Shown in pieces: positions 24,068-31,631 of a DNA stretch of 34,511 nt. The translations under genes were made by a program, and so were the position numbers. Numbering within the stretch: the stretch's first letter is position 1; each line of letters opens with the position of its first letter. The stretch comes from an uncultured Erysipelotrichaceae bacterium (lineage in GTDB: Bacteria > Bacillota_I > Bacilli_A > Erysipelotrichales > Erysipelotrichaceae): NCBI GenBank assembly GCA_944326055.1, contig CALVCT010000017.1, forward strand, positions 1 to 34,511. Direction: 5' to 3'. The notes below the pieces were generated by a model, which saw only the letters and a list, made by a program, of their open reading frames with translations, searched no databases and had not been told where the DNA came from.

Positions 24068-24910
24068 TCAACTCTCGAGATAAGTAAGCAGCTCTTCATA
24101 GCAACTCATCGCATCATCATAGCCTCTTTGATAGAGCTCTTTAAGCACTTCGACATCAGACTCAAGTCGATCTACATCGACTTTCGTGCTTGGTGCTATC
24201 GTAAAGATCGAACCATACTTCTCAAGCATCTCCATCTCATCACATTGATGGTTATACAACTCATTCATCTTCATGAGACACTCTTGCAGTTTGGGATATT
24301 CTCGATATGTCCTTTGGACGATGAAAGGTGAAAGATCATTACCTTTGCGATATCCTCTTTCTCTTGTCCTGATGATGACGATCTTCTTATAGCCTTCATT
24401 TATCGCCCATCTAAACGGTACTTTATCACTACAGCCGCCATCAAGACATCTAATACCATCTACTTCGATCATCTTAGAAATAAAAGGCATCGAAGCTGAA
24501 GCTTTACAAGCCTCAAAGATATCCGAGCACTTGCCTTTTTCAAAGTATACAGGTCTACCTTCACTACAATCAGTAGCTACCGCAACAAATCTGGTCTTTG
24601 ACTCAGTAAAAGTCTCTTCATCAAAGGGATAGATATCCATAGCTTCATCAAAAAGGAAATCGAGATTGACGATACGACGCGTAAGAAGCTTTCTTTCATC
24701 GATATAGCGCTTATCTTTACGACAGTTGATATTGATATAAGCACTACGTCCTTTTTGCTTAGAGATGTAGTTTATAGCAGCTAAAGAACCTGCAGATACG
24801 CCAATAACACATCCGAACATCAAGCCTTTTTCTAAGAAATAGTCTAAGACGCCTTGTGAATAGACGCCCCTAAAAGCTCCACCCTCAAGTACTAAACATG
24901 TATCTTTCAT
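24068..24910 (-). CDS. Patatin-like phospholipase
   Basis: About 280 residues. A Ser-Asp dyad lipase: the oxyanion loop is EGGAFRGVYSQG (9-20), nucleophile Ser39 is in GVSAG, and Asp157 is in the DGG of CLDGGCSDKVPF. SASMPFISKMIEVDG is typical of the bacterial YlbK/RssA-like group. It hydrolyses acyl esters of lipids, probably at the inner membrane face. Extending to a TTG at 24916 adds two residues; neither start has a Shine-Dalgarno sequence, but TAGAAT ends seven bases before the ATG. It is followed closely by the HAD phosphatase, and divergent to the MBL hydrolase. Confidence 0.9.
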   Translation of the reverse strand: MKDTCLVLEGGAFRGVYSQGVLDYFLEKGLMFGCVIGVSAGSLAAINYISKQKGRSAYININCRKDKRYIDERKLLTRRIVNLDFLFDEAMDIYPFDEETFTESKTRFVAVATDCSEGRPVYFEKGKCSDIFEACKASASMPFISKMIEVDGIRCLDGGCSDKVPFRWAINEGYKKIVIIRTRERGYRKGNDLSPFIVQRTYREYPKLQECLMKMNELYNHQCDEMEMLEKYGSIFTIAPSTKVDVDRLESDVEVLKELYQRGYDDAMSCYEELLTYLES

Positions 24911-24917
24911 AGACAAG

Positions 24918-24946
24918 ATTCTACTATCTTTTAAGTAAGATTGCTA
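24918..24946 (-). promoter_or_regulatory. Candidate leaderless promoter of the patatin gene
   Basis: TAGCAA, 17 bases, TAGAAT on the minus strand, then seven bases to the ATG at 24910. No Shine-Dalgarno sequence is present. Confidence 0.4.
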
Positions 24947-25000
24947 TTAGATTTGCACTAAGTTATTTCATGTATCATCTATTTAGCGTATCATTAGATA

Positions 25001-25018
25001 AAGGTGGTGATTCAATTG
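25001..25018 (+). promoter_or_regulatory. Strong ribosome binding site that sets a TTG start
   Basis: AAGGTGGTGA differs from AAGGAGGTGA at one base and ends five bases before the TTG at 25016. It shows that the upstream GTG codons are not the start. Confidence 0.75.
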
Positions 25019-25690
25019 ATCGAAGTAAAAGAACTATTTGAAGATATCTATGCTTATGATAATGGTAGAGTCAGAGCTTTTTTGATCAAAGGTGAAAATG
25101 AAGATTTGCTGATCGATACATTATTCAAAGAAGATAAACTCATCCCAATGATCAAAAAAGAAGATAGATCACTAAAAGTCGTATTGACACATAGCGACAG
25201 AGATCATATCGGCGGTCTAGATGAAGAGGTAAAAGAATGCTATATTCACCTCTATGATGCAGCGGATATAAAGACGACAAAAGTCATAACGATCAAAGAA
25301 GGCGATCATATAAGCTGTGGCAGATATGACTTCATAGTCATCCATATACCAGGTCACACCAAAGGCTCGATAGCTCTTTTCGACAAAGAAAAAGGTATCC
25401 TCATATCAGGTGATAGTATCCAAAAAGGTGGACCGATATATATGTTTGGAGAGCATAGAGACTTAGATGCCTATATCGCTAGCTTAAAGAAGCTTAAAAA
25501 CATAAAAAACGACATAAAAGTGATACTCCCAAGTCATCATGATTGTCCAATAGATCCAAGTTACATCGAAAAAGATCTAGAAGATATCTTAGCGCTTAAA
25601 GAAGGAAGACTTAGACATGAAAAAACACCTAACATGCCTTGTGACACTTATCATGGCACTTATGTCGATTATTACTATATAGAGAACTAA
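25016..25690 (+). CDS. MBL-fold metallo-hydrolase
   Basis: About 224 residues of the metallo-beta-lactamase fold. The metal motif reads THSDRDHIGG, with Asp where the second His of HxHxDH normally sits, followed by the later ligands in IPGHTKGSIALF, ISGDSIQ and LPSHHD. The start is a TTG at 25016: AAGGTGGTGA, a nearly perfect anti-16S match, covers the two in-frame GTG codons at 25004 and 25007, so those are ribosome binding site rather than start. It is monocistronic, ends in a strong hairpin and is divergent from the patatin gene. The substrate is unknown; thioesters or lactones are common in the fold. Confidence 0.88.
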   Translation: MIEVKELFEDIYAYDNGRVRAFLIKGENEDLLIDTLFKEDKLIPMIKKEDRSLKVVLTHSDRDHIGGLDEEVKECYIHLYDAADIKTTKVITIKEGDHISCGRYDFIVIHIPGHTKGSIALFDKEKGILISGDSIQKGGPIYMFGEHRDLDAYIASLKKLKNIKNDIKVILPSHHDCPIDPSYIEKDLEDILALKEGRLRHEKTPNMPCDTYHGTYVDYYYIEN

Positions 25691-25710
25691 AGCCCCGAAA
25701 TGGGGCTTTT
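25689..25710 (+). terminator. Terminator of the MBL hydrolase gene
   Basis: AAAGCCCC-GAAAT-GGGGCTTT followed by one further T, overlapping the stop codon. Confidence 0.8.
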
Positions 25711-25799
25711 CATCATACTTGTCTTGCTAAAGTATATACGAGACTTAACGATAAGAGTCTTAAAACTATGACATCATATCTGATCTTAAGAATTGTTTA

Positions 25800-25829
25800 A
25801 TAGTTGATCAGCAAACACTAATCAACTAT
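25800..25829 (-). terminator. Probable terminator of the amino-sugar operon
   Basis: 9-base arms ATAGTTGAT and ATCAACTAT around 12 bases; the HAD stop codon lies in the loop. The following T-run is poor (TTAAAC), so efficiency is uncertain. Confidence 0.5.
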
Positions 25830-26453
25830 ATCAAGTATCTCGATAAGATCATCGATGATATAGTCGGCTCTACTTTGGTCTATACCATAGCGCGTATCTC
25901 TTAATGCTATGACTTTTAGATTCGCTCTTTTTCCAGCTTCAATGCCAAGATTTGAGTCCTCTATCACATAGAAATCATCATCACTTGCATCATACTTACT
26001 TTTGGCATAGTTATACACTTCAGGGTCAGGTTTACTTCTTTTGAAGTCATCACCAGTAATAAGATAGTCAAAATACTCTCTTATCTCTAACTCATCGACC
26101 ATCATATTGATACTTTCCATATTTGATGATGAGACAAGAGACATCCTATGTCCCCTATCTTTGAGTGCCTTTAAGACATAAGTCGCATGTGGCATGACGA
26201 TGGCTTTATAGTCATATGGACGATCTTTATAGTATAAAGACTTTTCTTTATTATAAGCATCGACATCAAAATCTTCGCCAAACCACTTCCTATATAACAT
26301 CGCATCTCTTTTAGCGTTGCCTCCGACCATCGTCAAAAGATCTTCTTCTTTCCATGGCAGACCTTTATAAGTCATGAACTCCCGAGATCTTGCTAGTGCT
26401 ACTTCCTCCGAATCGATGAGGACACCATCTTTATCAAATAAGATGATGCTCAT
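25818..26453 (-). CDS. HAD phosphatase, beta-phosphoglucomutase-like
   Basis: 211 residues. Motif I is LFDKDGVLIDSE at the N terminus, motif II is MSLVSSSNMESI, the Lys motif is KRSKPDPEVYNYA, and motif IV is YVIEDSNLGIEAGKRA. The helical cap contains EEDLLTMVGGNAKRDAML. This is the sugar-phosphate phosphatase/mutase-like branch. It overlaps the stop of the ceramidase-like gene (TAATG) and closes the amino-sugar PTS operon, so a phosphorylated sugar from that pathway is the likely substrate. A true mutase role is less likely because other phosphatases share these motifs. Confidence 0.88.
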   Translation of the reverse strand: MSIILFDKDGVLIDSEEVALARSREFMTYKGLPWKEEDLLTMVGGNAKRDAMLYRKWFGEDFDVDAYNKEKSLYYKDRPYDYKAIVMPHATYVLKALKDRGHRMSLVSSSNMESINMMVDELEIREYFDYLITGDDFKRSKPDPEVYNYAKSKYDASDDDFYVIEDSNLGIEAGKRANLKVIALRDTRYGIDQSRADYIIDDLIEILDIVD

Positions 26454-27610
26454 TACTTGAACCTTTCAAGAAAAGCCACTAGTTCTTTCTTCGTATCTAA
26501 AGATAGAGTGTCCATGAACATCTCATAAGTCACATATGTAAAACCGATAGGCAAGATATATGGTTCATAACCATTAGAATAACTTATGATCATCGCTTTT
26601 GAAGTATCGATATAGTCAAGATAGGCTGAGAAGATCTCGTTTGGATAGAAGATCAAACTGTAGTCACCAAGATCTACGATATCTACTATCGCATGAGTCG
26701 CTTCCTTTTCAGGGTTCTCATAGATCCTTTGGCGCATGATCTTACCGTTCTCGATCGTTTCAAGTTCTCTTGGTGTTAGATCGCTTCTAAGTTTACTAAG
26801 ATCTATATCACTGAAATCATGTTTATATTCAATGACCACTTCATCAAAAGAAAGATCTAACTTCTTGTATTCCCCACCCTCATCTAGTAGCTTGATGACT
26901 TCATCTTTAAGCACTGTACCAAGCTCAATGACAGAATCATAGGTCTGATCTTTTCTTGTGAATCGTGTTGAGAAATCTCCTGATGCACCAGTCACATAAG
27001 TAAAGAAGATCTCCTTATTTTCCTCTTTTAGCAACTCTAAAGCTTTACCAGGGAACTCGCTGCTGAAAAATGGGGTCGTTGACTTCAAGATCGTTGGATG
27101 GATATTATGTATGATGAAGACCACTTGGGTATCTTCTTTTTTCATCGAACTTGAAAGTTCGATCACAAGCAGATATTCATTATCAGTCTCATATCCTGAT
27201 ATCCTTGATGAGCCGATTCCTTTAAAATGTTCTAGATGCACACGATAATAAAGTTCATCATAATATTTGAAGTCAAGATCAAAAAGCTCTTTACTTAAAA
27301 GTTCAAGTAAATAAGTAATATAACGATCATCTTCAACATCATTGCCATAATGCGTATGTGTCGTACTGACTATCACATGTGCATCACCATAGATATCAGT
27401 GACGATATCTTTTATCTTTTGGCAGATCTTTTCCTTCAATCCCAAAAGATCAAGACTGATATGGATATATAGTTCCTTATCTTTGATCGCGATGATACGT
27501 GCATGTAGATCATCTTTGTACTCGTCGATCAAGAACGTCTGTTCGATATGCCCACAAGCTTTTGTGGGAAATGGTGCATTGATGATTATTTCTTTTCTTG
27601 CTAGTTCCAT
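26453..27610 (-). CDS. Neutral ceramidase-like hydrolase
   Basis: 385 residues without signal peptide. The N-terminal half resembles neutral/alkaline ceramidase domains: IISLDLLGL-like strand near 50-58, VSTTHTHYGNDV with His85 and His87 as zinc ligands, HNIHPTILKS, and YVTGASGDFSTRF matching the G.AGD region. The C-terminal half is shorter than in secreted ceramidases. The family cleaves N-acyl amide bonds. Being cytoplasmic and inside an amino-sugar PTS operon, it may act on an N-acyl amino sugar rather than a lipid (inference). No clear Shine-Dalgarno sequence precedes the ATG; a hairpin lies just upstream. Confidence 0.7.
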   Translation of the reverse strand: MELARKEIIINAPFPTKACGHIEQTFLIDEYKDDLHARIIAIKDKELYIHISLDLLGLKEKICQKIKDIVTDIYGDAHVIVSTTHTHYGNDVEDDRYITYLLELLSKELFDLDFKYYDELYYRVHLEHFKGIGSSRISGYETDNEYLLVIELSSSMKKEDTQVVFIIHNIHPTILKSTTPFFSSEFPGKALELLKEENKEIFFTYVTGASGDFSTRFTRKDQTYDSVIELGTVLKDEVIKLLDEGGEYKKLDLSFDEVVIEYKHDFSDIDLSKLRSDLTPRELETIENGKIMRQRIYENPEKEATHAIVDIVDLGDYSLIFYPNEIFSAYLDYIDTSKAMIISYSNGYEPYILPIGFTYVTYEMFMDTLSLDTKKELVAFLERFK

Positions 27611-27616
27611 AATGGA

Positions 27617-27638
27617 AAGGGCGCTCTTAGTCGCCCTT
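27617..27638 (-). promoter_or_regulatory. Intercistronic hairpin between PTS IIA and the ceramidase-like gene
   Basis: AAGGGCG and CGCCCTT arms around eight bases on the minus strand; the IIA stop is inside the loop. No T-run follows, so it may protect or process the mRNA or limit translation of the next gene. Confidence 0.5.
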
Positions 27639-28052
27639 ATCCTCCTTTTTCTTTCTTTTTCTATTTTCGAGTAATTTAGTAAAATCGACTAGACTAGATC
27701 TTCCTGTTTCAACAAGATGATCATAATCCAATTCATCACTACTTCTTGCGGCGATCACTTCCATAAGTAAGCCAAGATTGACACCAGCTAAGATATGGAC
27801 GTTCTTATCTTGCAAGAAGACGGTCTGATTACACGGTGTGCCACCCATGAGGTCAGCAAGGATGATGACACCATCACCCTCATCTAAACGGTCGACAGCT
27901 TCGATCAGTCTCGATCTGAAGCCCTCTGCTTCCTCTTCTCTTTTCAAAAGCAGAGCTTCAACACCTGAAAGATCTTCACCAAAAAAGACTTTAGCTGTCT
28001 CGACCAGACCTTCAGCTAAGACACCATGACTTATAACTAAGATATTCTTCAT
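27627..28052 (-). CDS. PTS mannose-family IIA component
   Basis: 141 residues. The phosphorylation site is His9 in ILVISHGVLAEGL. The fold signature VIILADLMGGTPCNQTVF follows, then AGVNLGLLMEVIAAR. It receives phosphate from HPr and passes it to the IIB protein. The C terminus is a basic tail (ENRKRKKKEDKGD). It starts two bases after the IIB stop, as expected for a separate-subunit mannose-class PTS. Confidence 0.93.
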   Translation of the reverse strand: MKNILVISHGVLAEGLVETAKVFFGEDLSGVEALLLKREEEAEGFRSRLIEAVDRLDEGDGVIILADLMGGTPCNQTVFLQDKNVHILAGVNLGLLMEVIAARSSDELDYDHLVETGRSSLVDFTKLLENRKRKKKEDKGD

Positions 28053-28054
28053 AG

Positions 28055-28525
28055 TTATTTAACAAGATCAGCAACATCCTGTTTCTTCAGGTCGTTTTGG
28101 ATCTGATGGTATAACTTGATACCTTTATCCATGATGTATTTAAGATCTTCACGATCTTGTGCATCTAGGAAGAAGCAAGCCGCAACTTTCTCACGATCGC
28201 CTCTAGCATAGACACCACTGATATCTACTTCATCGCAAGTAAAGCCTTTTTCGACCATCTCTTTAAGATCAGAGATCTCTTTAAAGACGACCATCGTGCG
28301 ATCATCACTATCTTCCTCTTCTTCGATAAGATCGAAAGCATCTTCTGGTGAAACGACATCGACGCTAGCATCTATAGCAGCAAGTTCTAACAACATGACT
28401 TGCGTATCGTCGTTTGCGATCTTCTCGTTGACTACTATAAAGTGATCTATCCTAAGATATGTTGCGAAAGTCGATACTTGACCATGCAACATACGCCCAT
28501 CAAGACGATATTGTAATATTGCCAT
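28055..28525 (-). CDS. PTS mannose-family IIB component
   Basis: 156 residues. The motif RLDGRMLHGQV carries the phosphorylated His14. Later IVVNEKIANDDTQVMLLELA, then a domain ending with KLYHQIQNDLKKQ, match sorbose/N-acetylgalactosamine-type IIB proteins. It transfers phosphate to the incoming sugar. It lies nine bases after the IID stop and just before IIA. Confidence 0.93.
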   Translation of the reverse strand: MAILQYRLDGRMLHGQVSTFATYLRIDHFIVVNEKIANDDTQVMLLELAAIDASVDVVSPEDAFDLIEEEEDSDDRTMVVFKEISDLKEMVEKGFTCDEVDISGVYARGDREKVAACFFLDAQDREDLKYIMDKGIKLYHQIQNDLKKQDVADLVK

Positions 28526-28534
28526 CGCTTACAC

Positions 28535-29404
28535 CTATGCAGCAAAGCCCAAGAGAGCAAAGATCAGTGCCAATATAAAGATGACAACGACAAGTTTCAA
28601 AGAAGAAACGTTCTTCTTGTACAAGAGAGCTAAGATAAGTGTTAGTACAAGTGGAGCAAGTCCAGGAATGATGTTGTCGAGTTCTTGTTGGATATTGAGC
28701 ACATAATCACCGATAGCGATATTCGTCGTTAGGTTAAATCCTACCCATGATGGAACAAGAGCACCAAGAGCTGTCATACCTAAGATAGAAGCAGCTTCCA
28801 TGACTCTATCGAGGATATTCGATTTGTTCATATCACGAATGATCTTGATACCATTGCGATATGAGTAGAAATAACCATAGTAACAGATACCGACATAGTA
28901 GACATTCATAAGAATGACCATGAGTATCGCACCTATTGGTGATCCTGCAACAGCGAATCCTGCACATAGAGCACCAAAGATAGCTGTTAAAGTAGCATCG
29001 ATAGAATCACCGATACCAGCAAGAGGACCCATGAGCGAAGCCTTCATCGTATTGACTGATTCTTTTAGTTCATCCTTTTCAGGACCATCAGCCATATTAG
29101 CGATAGCTTCTTCTTGCGCACACGAGATACCTAAGTTGATACCCATCCATTGTGGAGTAGTATTATAGAATGCCATATGACGCTTAGCAGCATCGATCTG
29201 GTCTTCTTTGTTTGGATAGAGTTTCTTGATGACTTTCTTCATCGCTGTGAAGTAAGTCAATGTCTGGAAACGTTCATAGTTGATAGAACACATTGGGAAG
29301 AGTGTGAAACGCCAGAAACAGCTATTCAACTCTTTGTTCGTTAGTTTATGTTCTTCCCTTACTTCAGGAGTTTGTTCGACCATTTCGATATTCCTCTCTG
29401 ACAT
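28535..29404 (-). CDS. PTS mannose-family IID component
   Basis: 289-residue membrane protein. The N-terminal region LTNKELNSCFWRFTLFPMCS and the NTTPQWMGINLGISCAQEEA segment, followed by SLMGPLAGIGDSIDATLTA, are diagnostic of IID. Membrane segments follow, ending with LVVVIFILALIFALLGF. With IIC it forms the channel. It overlaps the IIC stop. Confidence 0.95.
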   Translation of the reverse strand: MSERNIEMVEQTPEVREEHKLTNKELNSCFWRFTLFPMCSINYERFQTLTYFTAMKKVIKKLYPNKEDQIDAAKRHMAFYNTTPQWMGINLGISCAQEEAIANMADGPEKDELKESVNTMKASLMGPLAGIGDSIDATLTAIFGALCAGFAVAGSPIGAILMVILMNVYYVGICYYGYFYSYRNGIKIIRDMNKSNILDRVMEAASILGMTALGALVPSWVGFNLTTNIAIGDYVLNIQQELDNIIPGLAPLVLTLILALLYKKNVSSLKLVVVIFILALIFALLGFAA

Positions 29405-30165
29405 TATAGTGCTCCTCCTTTCTTCTTTTTAGCTACTGGTACATAGAAGTATACCGTTAGAGCAAATGCTGCACCTAAGAGTGCGATCGCTAGTAATGAT
29501 CCTCCAAATACAGCTGCCATAACAAAGCCGATGATGAAGAATGGGATATACTTTGGCTTATACATCAAAGCAAACAGCATACCGAATCCTAACGCTGGTA
29601 GCATACCTGTCGCCATCGTCAACCAGTTCTGTACCCAAGCAGGCATATTGTCGTTGATCATTTGGACGAATGGTGAACCAAAGTAGATACATAAGAAGAT
29701 AGGGATTGCCTTGGTGATAAAGAAGATCGCTGAACCGACAAACTGTAGACGAGACATCTTGTCTAGTTCACCCTTCTCAGCATAACCATCGGCAATGTGC
29801 ATCAAGCTCGAGTTGAGCGTCCAAGCAAGCATCTGGTCTAACTGACCTAAAACAGCTACTGGAACCGCAAGAGCGATAGCACTTTCCATACTGATCTCAG
29901 TCATGATACATAGTGCAACACTGACTGTAGTAGCAGTAGTCTTGTTTACAGGAATAGCGGCACCAACAGCGACGACACCCATGTAGACAAGTTGCAAGGT
30001 ACCACCAATGACGATACCCGTTCCTGGATCACCTAATAATAGACCGACGATAGCACCAGCTACTACAGGTTGATTCAGACCCATGTTGTACATACCGTAA
30101 CCGAGCCAGTCGATCACAGAACATACAAGTGTGACATAAAGCACATACCCTAGATCAAAACCCAT
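29404..30165 (-). CDS. PTS mannose-family IIC component
   Basis: 253-residue membrane protein of the AgaC/AgaW/SorA type. GLNQPVVAGAIVGLLLGDPG, then GGTLQLVYMGVVAVGAAIPV is the conserved IIC signature, followed by several further helices to a Lys-rich C terminus (VAKKKKGGA). Substrate specificity cannot be read directly; the operon suggests an amino sugar such as N-acetylmannosamine, N-acetylglucosamine or a derivative. Confidence 0.95.
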   Translation of the reverse strand: MGFDLGYVLYVTLVCSVIDWLGYGMYNMGLNQPVVAGAIVGLLLGDPGTGIVIGGTLQLVYMGVVAVGAAIPVNKTTATTVSVALCIMTEISMESAIALAVPVAVLGQLDQMLAWTLNSSLMHIADGYAEKGELDKMSRLQFVGSAIFFITKAIPIFLCIYFGSPFVQMINDNMPAWVQNWLTMATGMLPALGFGMLFALMYKPKYIPFFIIGFVMAAVFGGSLLAIALLGAAFALTVYFYVPVAKKKKGGAL

Positions 30166-30177
30166 ATTTATCCTCCT

Positions 30178-30891
30178 TTAGTTTTGATTGAAACTATTTA
30201 TCGCATTAACGAATCTACGTGTTATGGCAAACGGTGATGTGATAGCTGTACCAACAGTGATGACATCAGCACCGTATTGGTAAGCATTTCTTGCATCATC
30301 GATCGTCCAGATCCGTCCTTCAGCATTGATGAATGCATTAGGGAACTTAGCTCTAATATCTTTAATGACATCAAGGTCGACTCCCTTTGCATATTTATCT
30401 TTTGTATCTTCTGTATAACCTGATAATGTCGTTGAGATGATATCAGCACCTTGTGCCATACACATCTCTGCATCATGTAATGTAGCTAGATCAGCCATGA
30501 CTAATTGATCAGGATATTTCTTCTTGATCTCACCGATCAGTTCATAAGCATAGCGGCCTTCACAATTCTTACGACAAGTGCCATCGACAGCGATGATCTC
30601 ACAACCTAGTTCGACCAATCTGTCCACTTCTTTCATCGTTGGCGTAATATAGACATCGCATCCTGGAGTAACGACTTTCCATATGCCGACCATCGGTAGA
30701 TCTGGATACTTACTTTTGACAAGCTCGATGTTTGGTGGAGTATTGACTCTGATACCTACACCGCCACCTACGACAGCACAATCGACCATCTGAAGCATAT
30801 CTTCTGGTCGGTAGAAAGGATTTCCATCGTCCTTATTGCCTTGACAAGAAACGATCAAATGCCCTCTAATTTTCTCTAAAACACTATTCAT
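30178..30891 (-). CDS. nanE: N-acetylmannosamine-6-phosphate 2-epimerase
   Basis: 237-residue TIM-barrel enzyme converting N-acetylmannosamine 6-phosphate to N-acetylglucosamine 6-phosphate. Signatures are LIVSCQGNKDDGNPFYRPED at the N terminus, GGGVGIRVNTPPNIE, VGIWKVVTPGCDVYITPT, IIAVDGT, MADLATLHDAEMC, INAEGRIWTIDDARNAYQYG and VTVGTAITSP. No NanA lyase or NanK kinase is present, so the phosphorylated substrate is supplied by the PTS rather than by sialic acid breakdown through NanK (inference). It lies 12 bases before the IIC gene. Confidence 0.94.
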   Translation of the reverse strand: MNSVLEKIRGHLIVSCQGNKDDGNPFYRPEDMLQMVDCAVVGGGVGIRVNTPPNIELVKSKYPDLPMVGIWKVVTPGCDVYITPTMKEVDRLVELGCEIIAVDGTCRKNCEGRYAYELIGEIKKKYPDQLVMADLATLHDAEMCMAQGADIISTTLSGYTEDTKDKYAKGVDLDVIKDIRAKFPNAFINAEGRIWTIDDARNAYQYGADVITVGTAITSPFAITRRFVNAINSFNQN

Positions 30892-30902
30892 GATTTCCTC
30901 CT

Positions 30903-31631
30903 TTAGATACGTGATCTATAGTGTTCAAATCGTTTTTGATCATTGACTGTATCACCTGTGATAAGTGGTACATCATCTCCATCTGTAGCTAATCTGTGCA
31001 CTGTTTTCACTGTTAGGCTCTGTGAGATGAAGTTATTGCATATCGAAGAAACAGAGCAGACATTAGCTATACCACCTGTCTCAAGTAAAGCATCACCATG
31101 AGGCCCACAATTATCGATCACAACATCACCAAACATGTACAGTTTCTTACCACTAGGATGTCTTGAAGCTTCAGCGTTTGTATGTTTCATACTCGTAACG
31201 ATCACGACCTTGTGTCCATGCCTTTTCGCTTCGATCGCTAGATCGATCACTAAACCATTGATGCCCGAGTTTGAAATGATCATGAAGACATCTTGCGGTC
31301 TGATGTCATATAGCTCATAGAATCTTTGTGCAAGATCACTTCTTCTTTCAAAGTCATTATCTTTATCAGTGAATTCTTTAAGTGTGATGACACCTTTTGT
31401 GACAAAGTCAGTTAGTCTCATCATATGTATAGGGATTAAGTTACCTAACTTACCGCTCATCTCGATTCCCATGCCGATCGAATGACCAGTACCAAAGATG
31501 TGGACAACTCCATCATTTTTGATGCATTCAGCAAATAATTCACTAGCCTTATCGATATTCTCATCTTGTGATGTAGATAATTCTTTAAGCAAAGCGACGA
31601 TACGCTCTTTGAAGACATTCTTATCGACCAT
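30903..31631 (-). CDS. SIS-domain sugar isomerase-like protein, intact site
   Basis: 242 residues. A SIS domain of the UPF0309-like group: the sugar-phosphate loop HIFGTGHSIGMGIEMSGKLG and the second loop FMIISNSGINGLVIDLAIEA with Ser-Asn-Ser-Gly. GPHGDALLETGGIANVCSVS is typical of the group. It probably binds or isomerises a phospho-amino-sugar. Its start shares a base with the stop of a paralogous SIS gene, and nanE follows 11 bases later. Confidence 0.9.
   Translation of the reverse strand: MVDKNVFKERIVALLKELSTSQDENIDKASELFAECIKNDGVVHIFGTGHSIGMGIEMSGKLGNLIPIHMMRLTDFVTKGVITLKEFTDKDNDFERRSDLAQRFYELYDIRPQDVFMIISNSGINGLVIDLAIEAKRHGHKVVIVTSMKHTNAEASRHPSGKKLYMFGDVVIDNCGPHGDALLETGGIANVCSVSSICNNFISQSLTVKTVHRLATDGDDVPLITGDTVNDQKRFEHYRSRI

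Noticed and set aside
25711-25799. Possible regulatory RNA downstream of the MBL gene
   Set aside because: Only short, unconvincing inverted repeats (AGACT/AGTCT) are present and no promoter was found.
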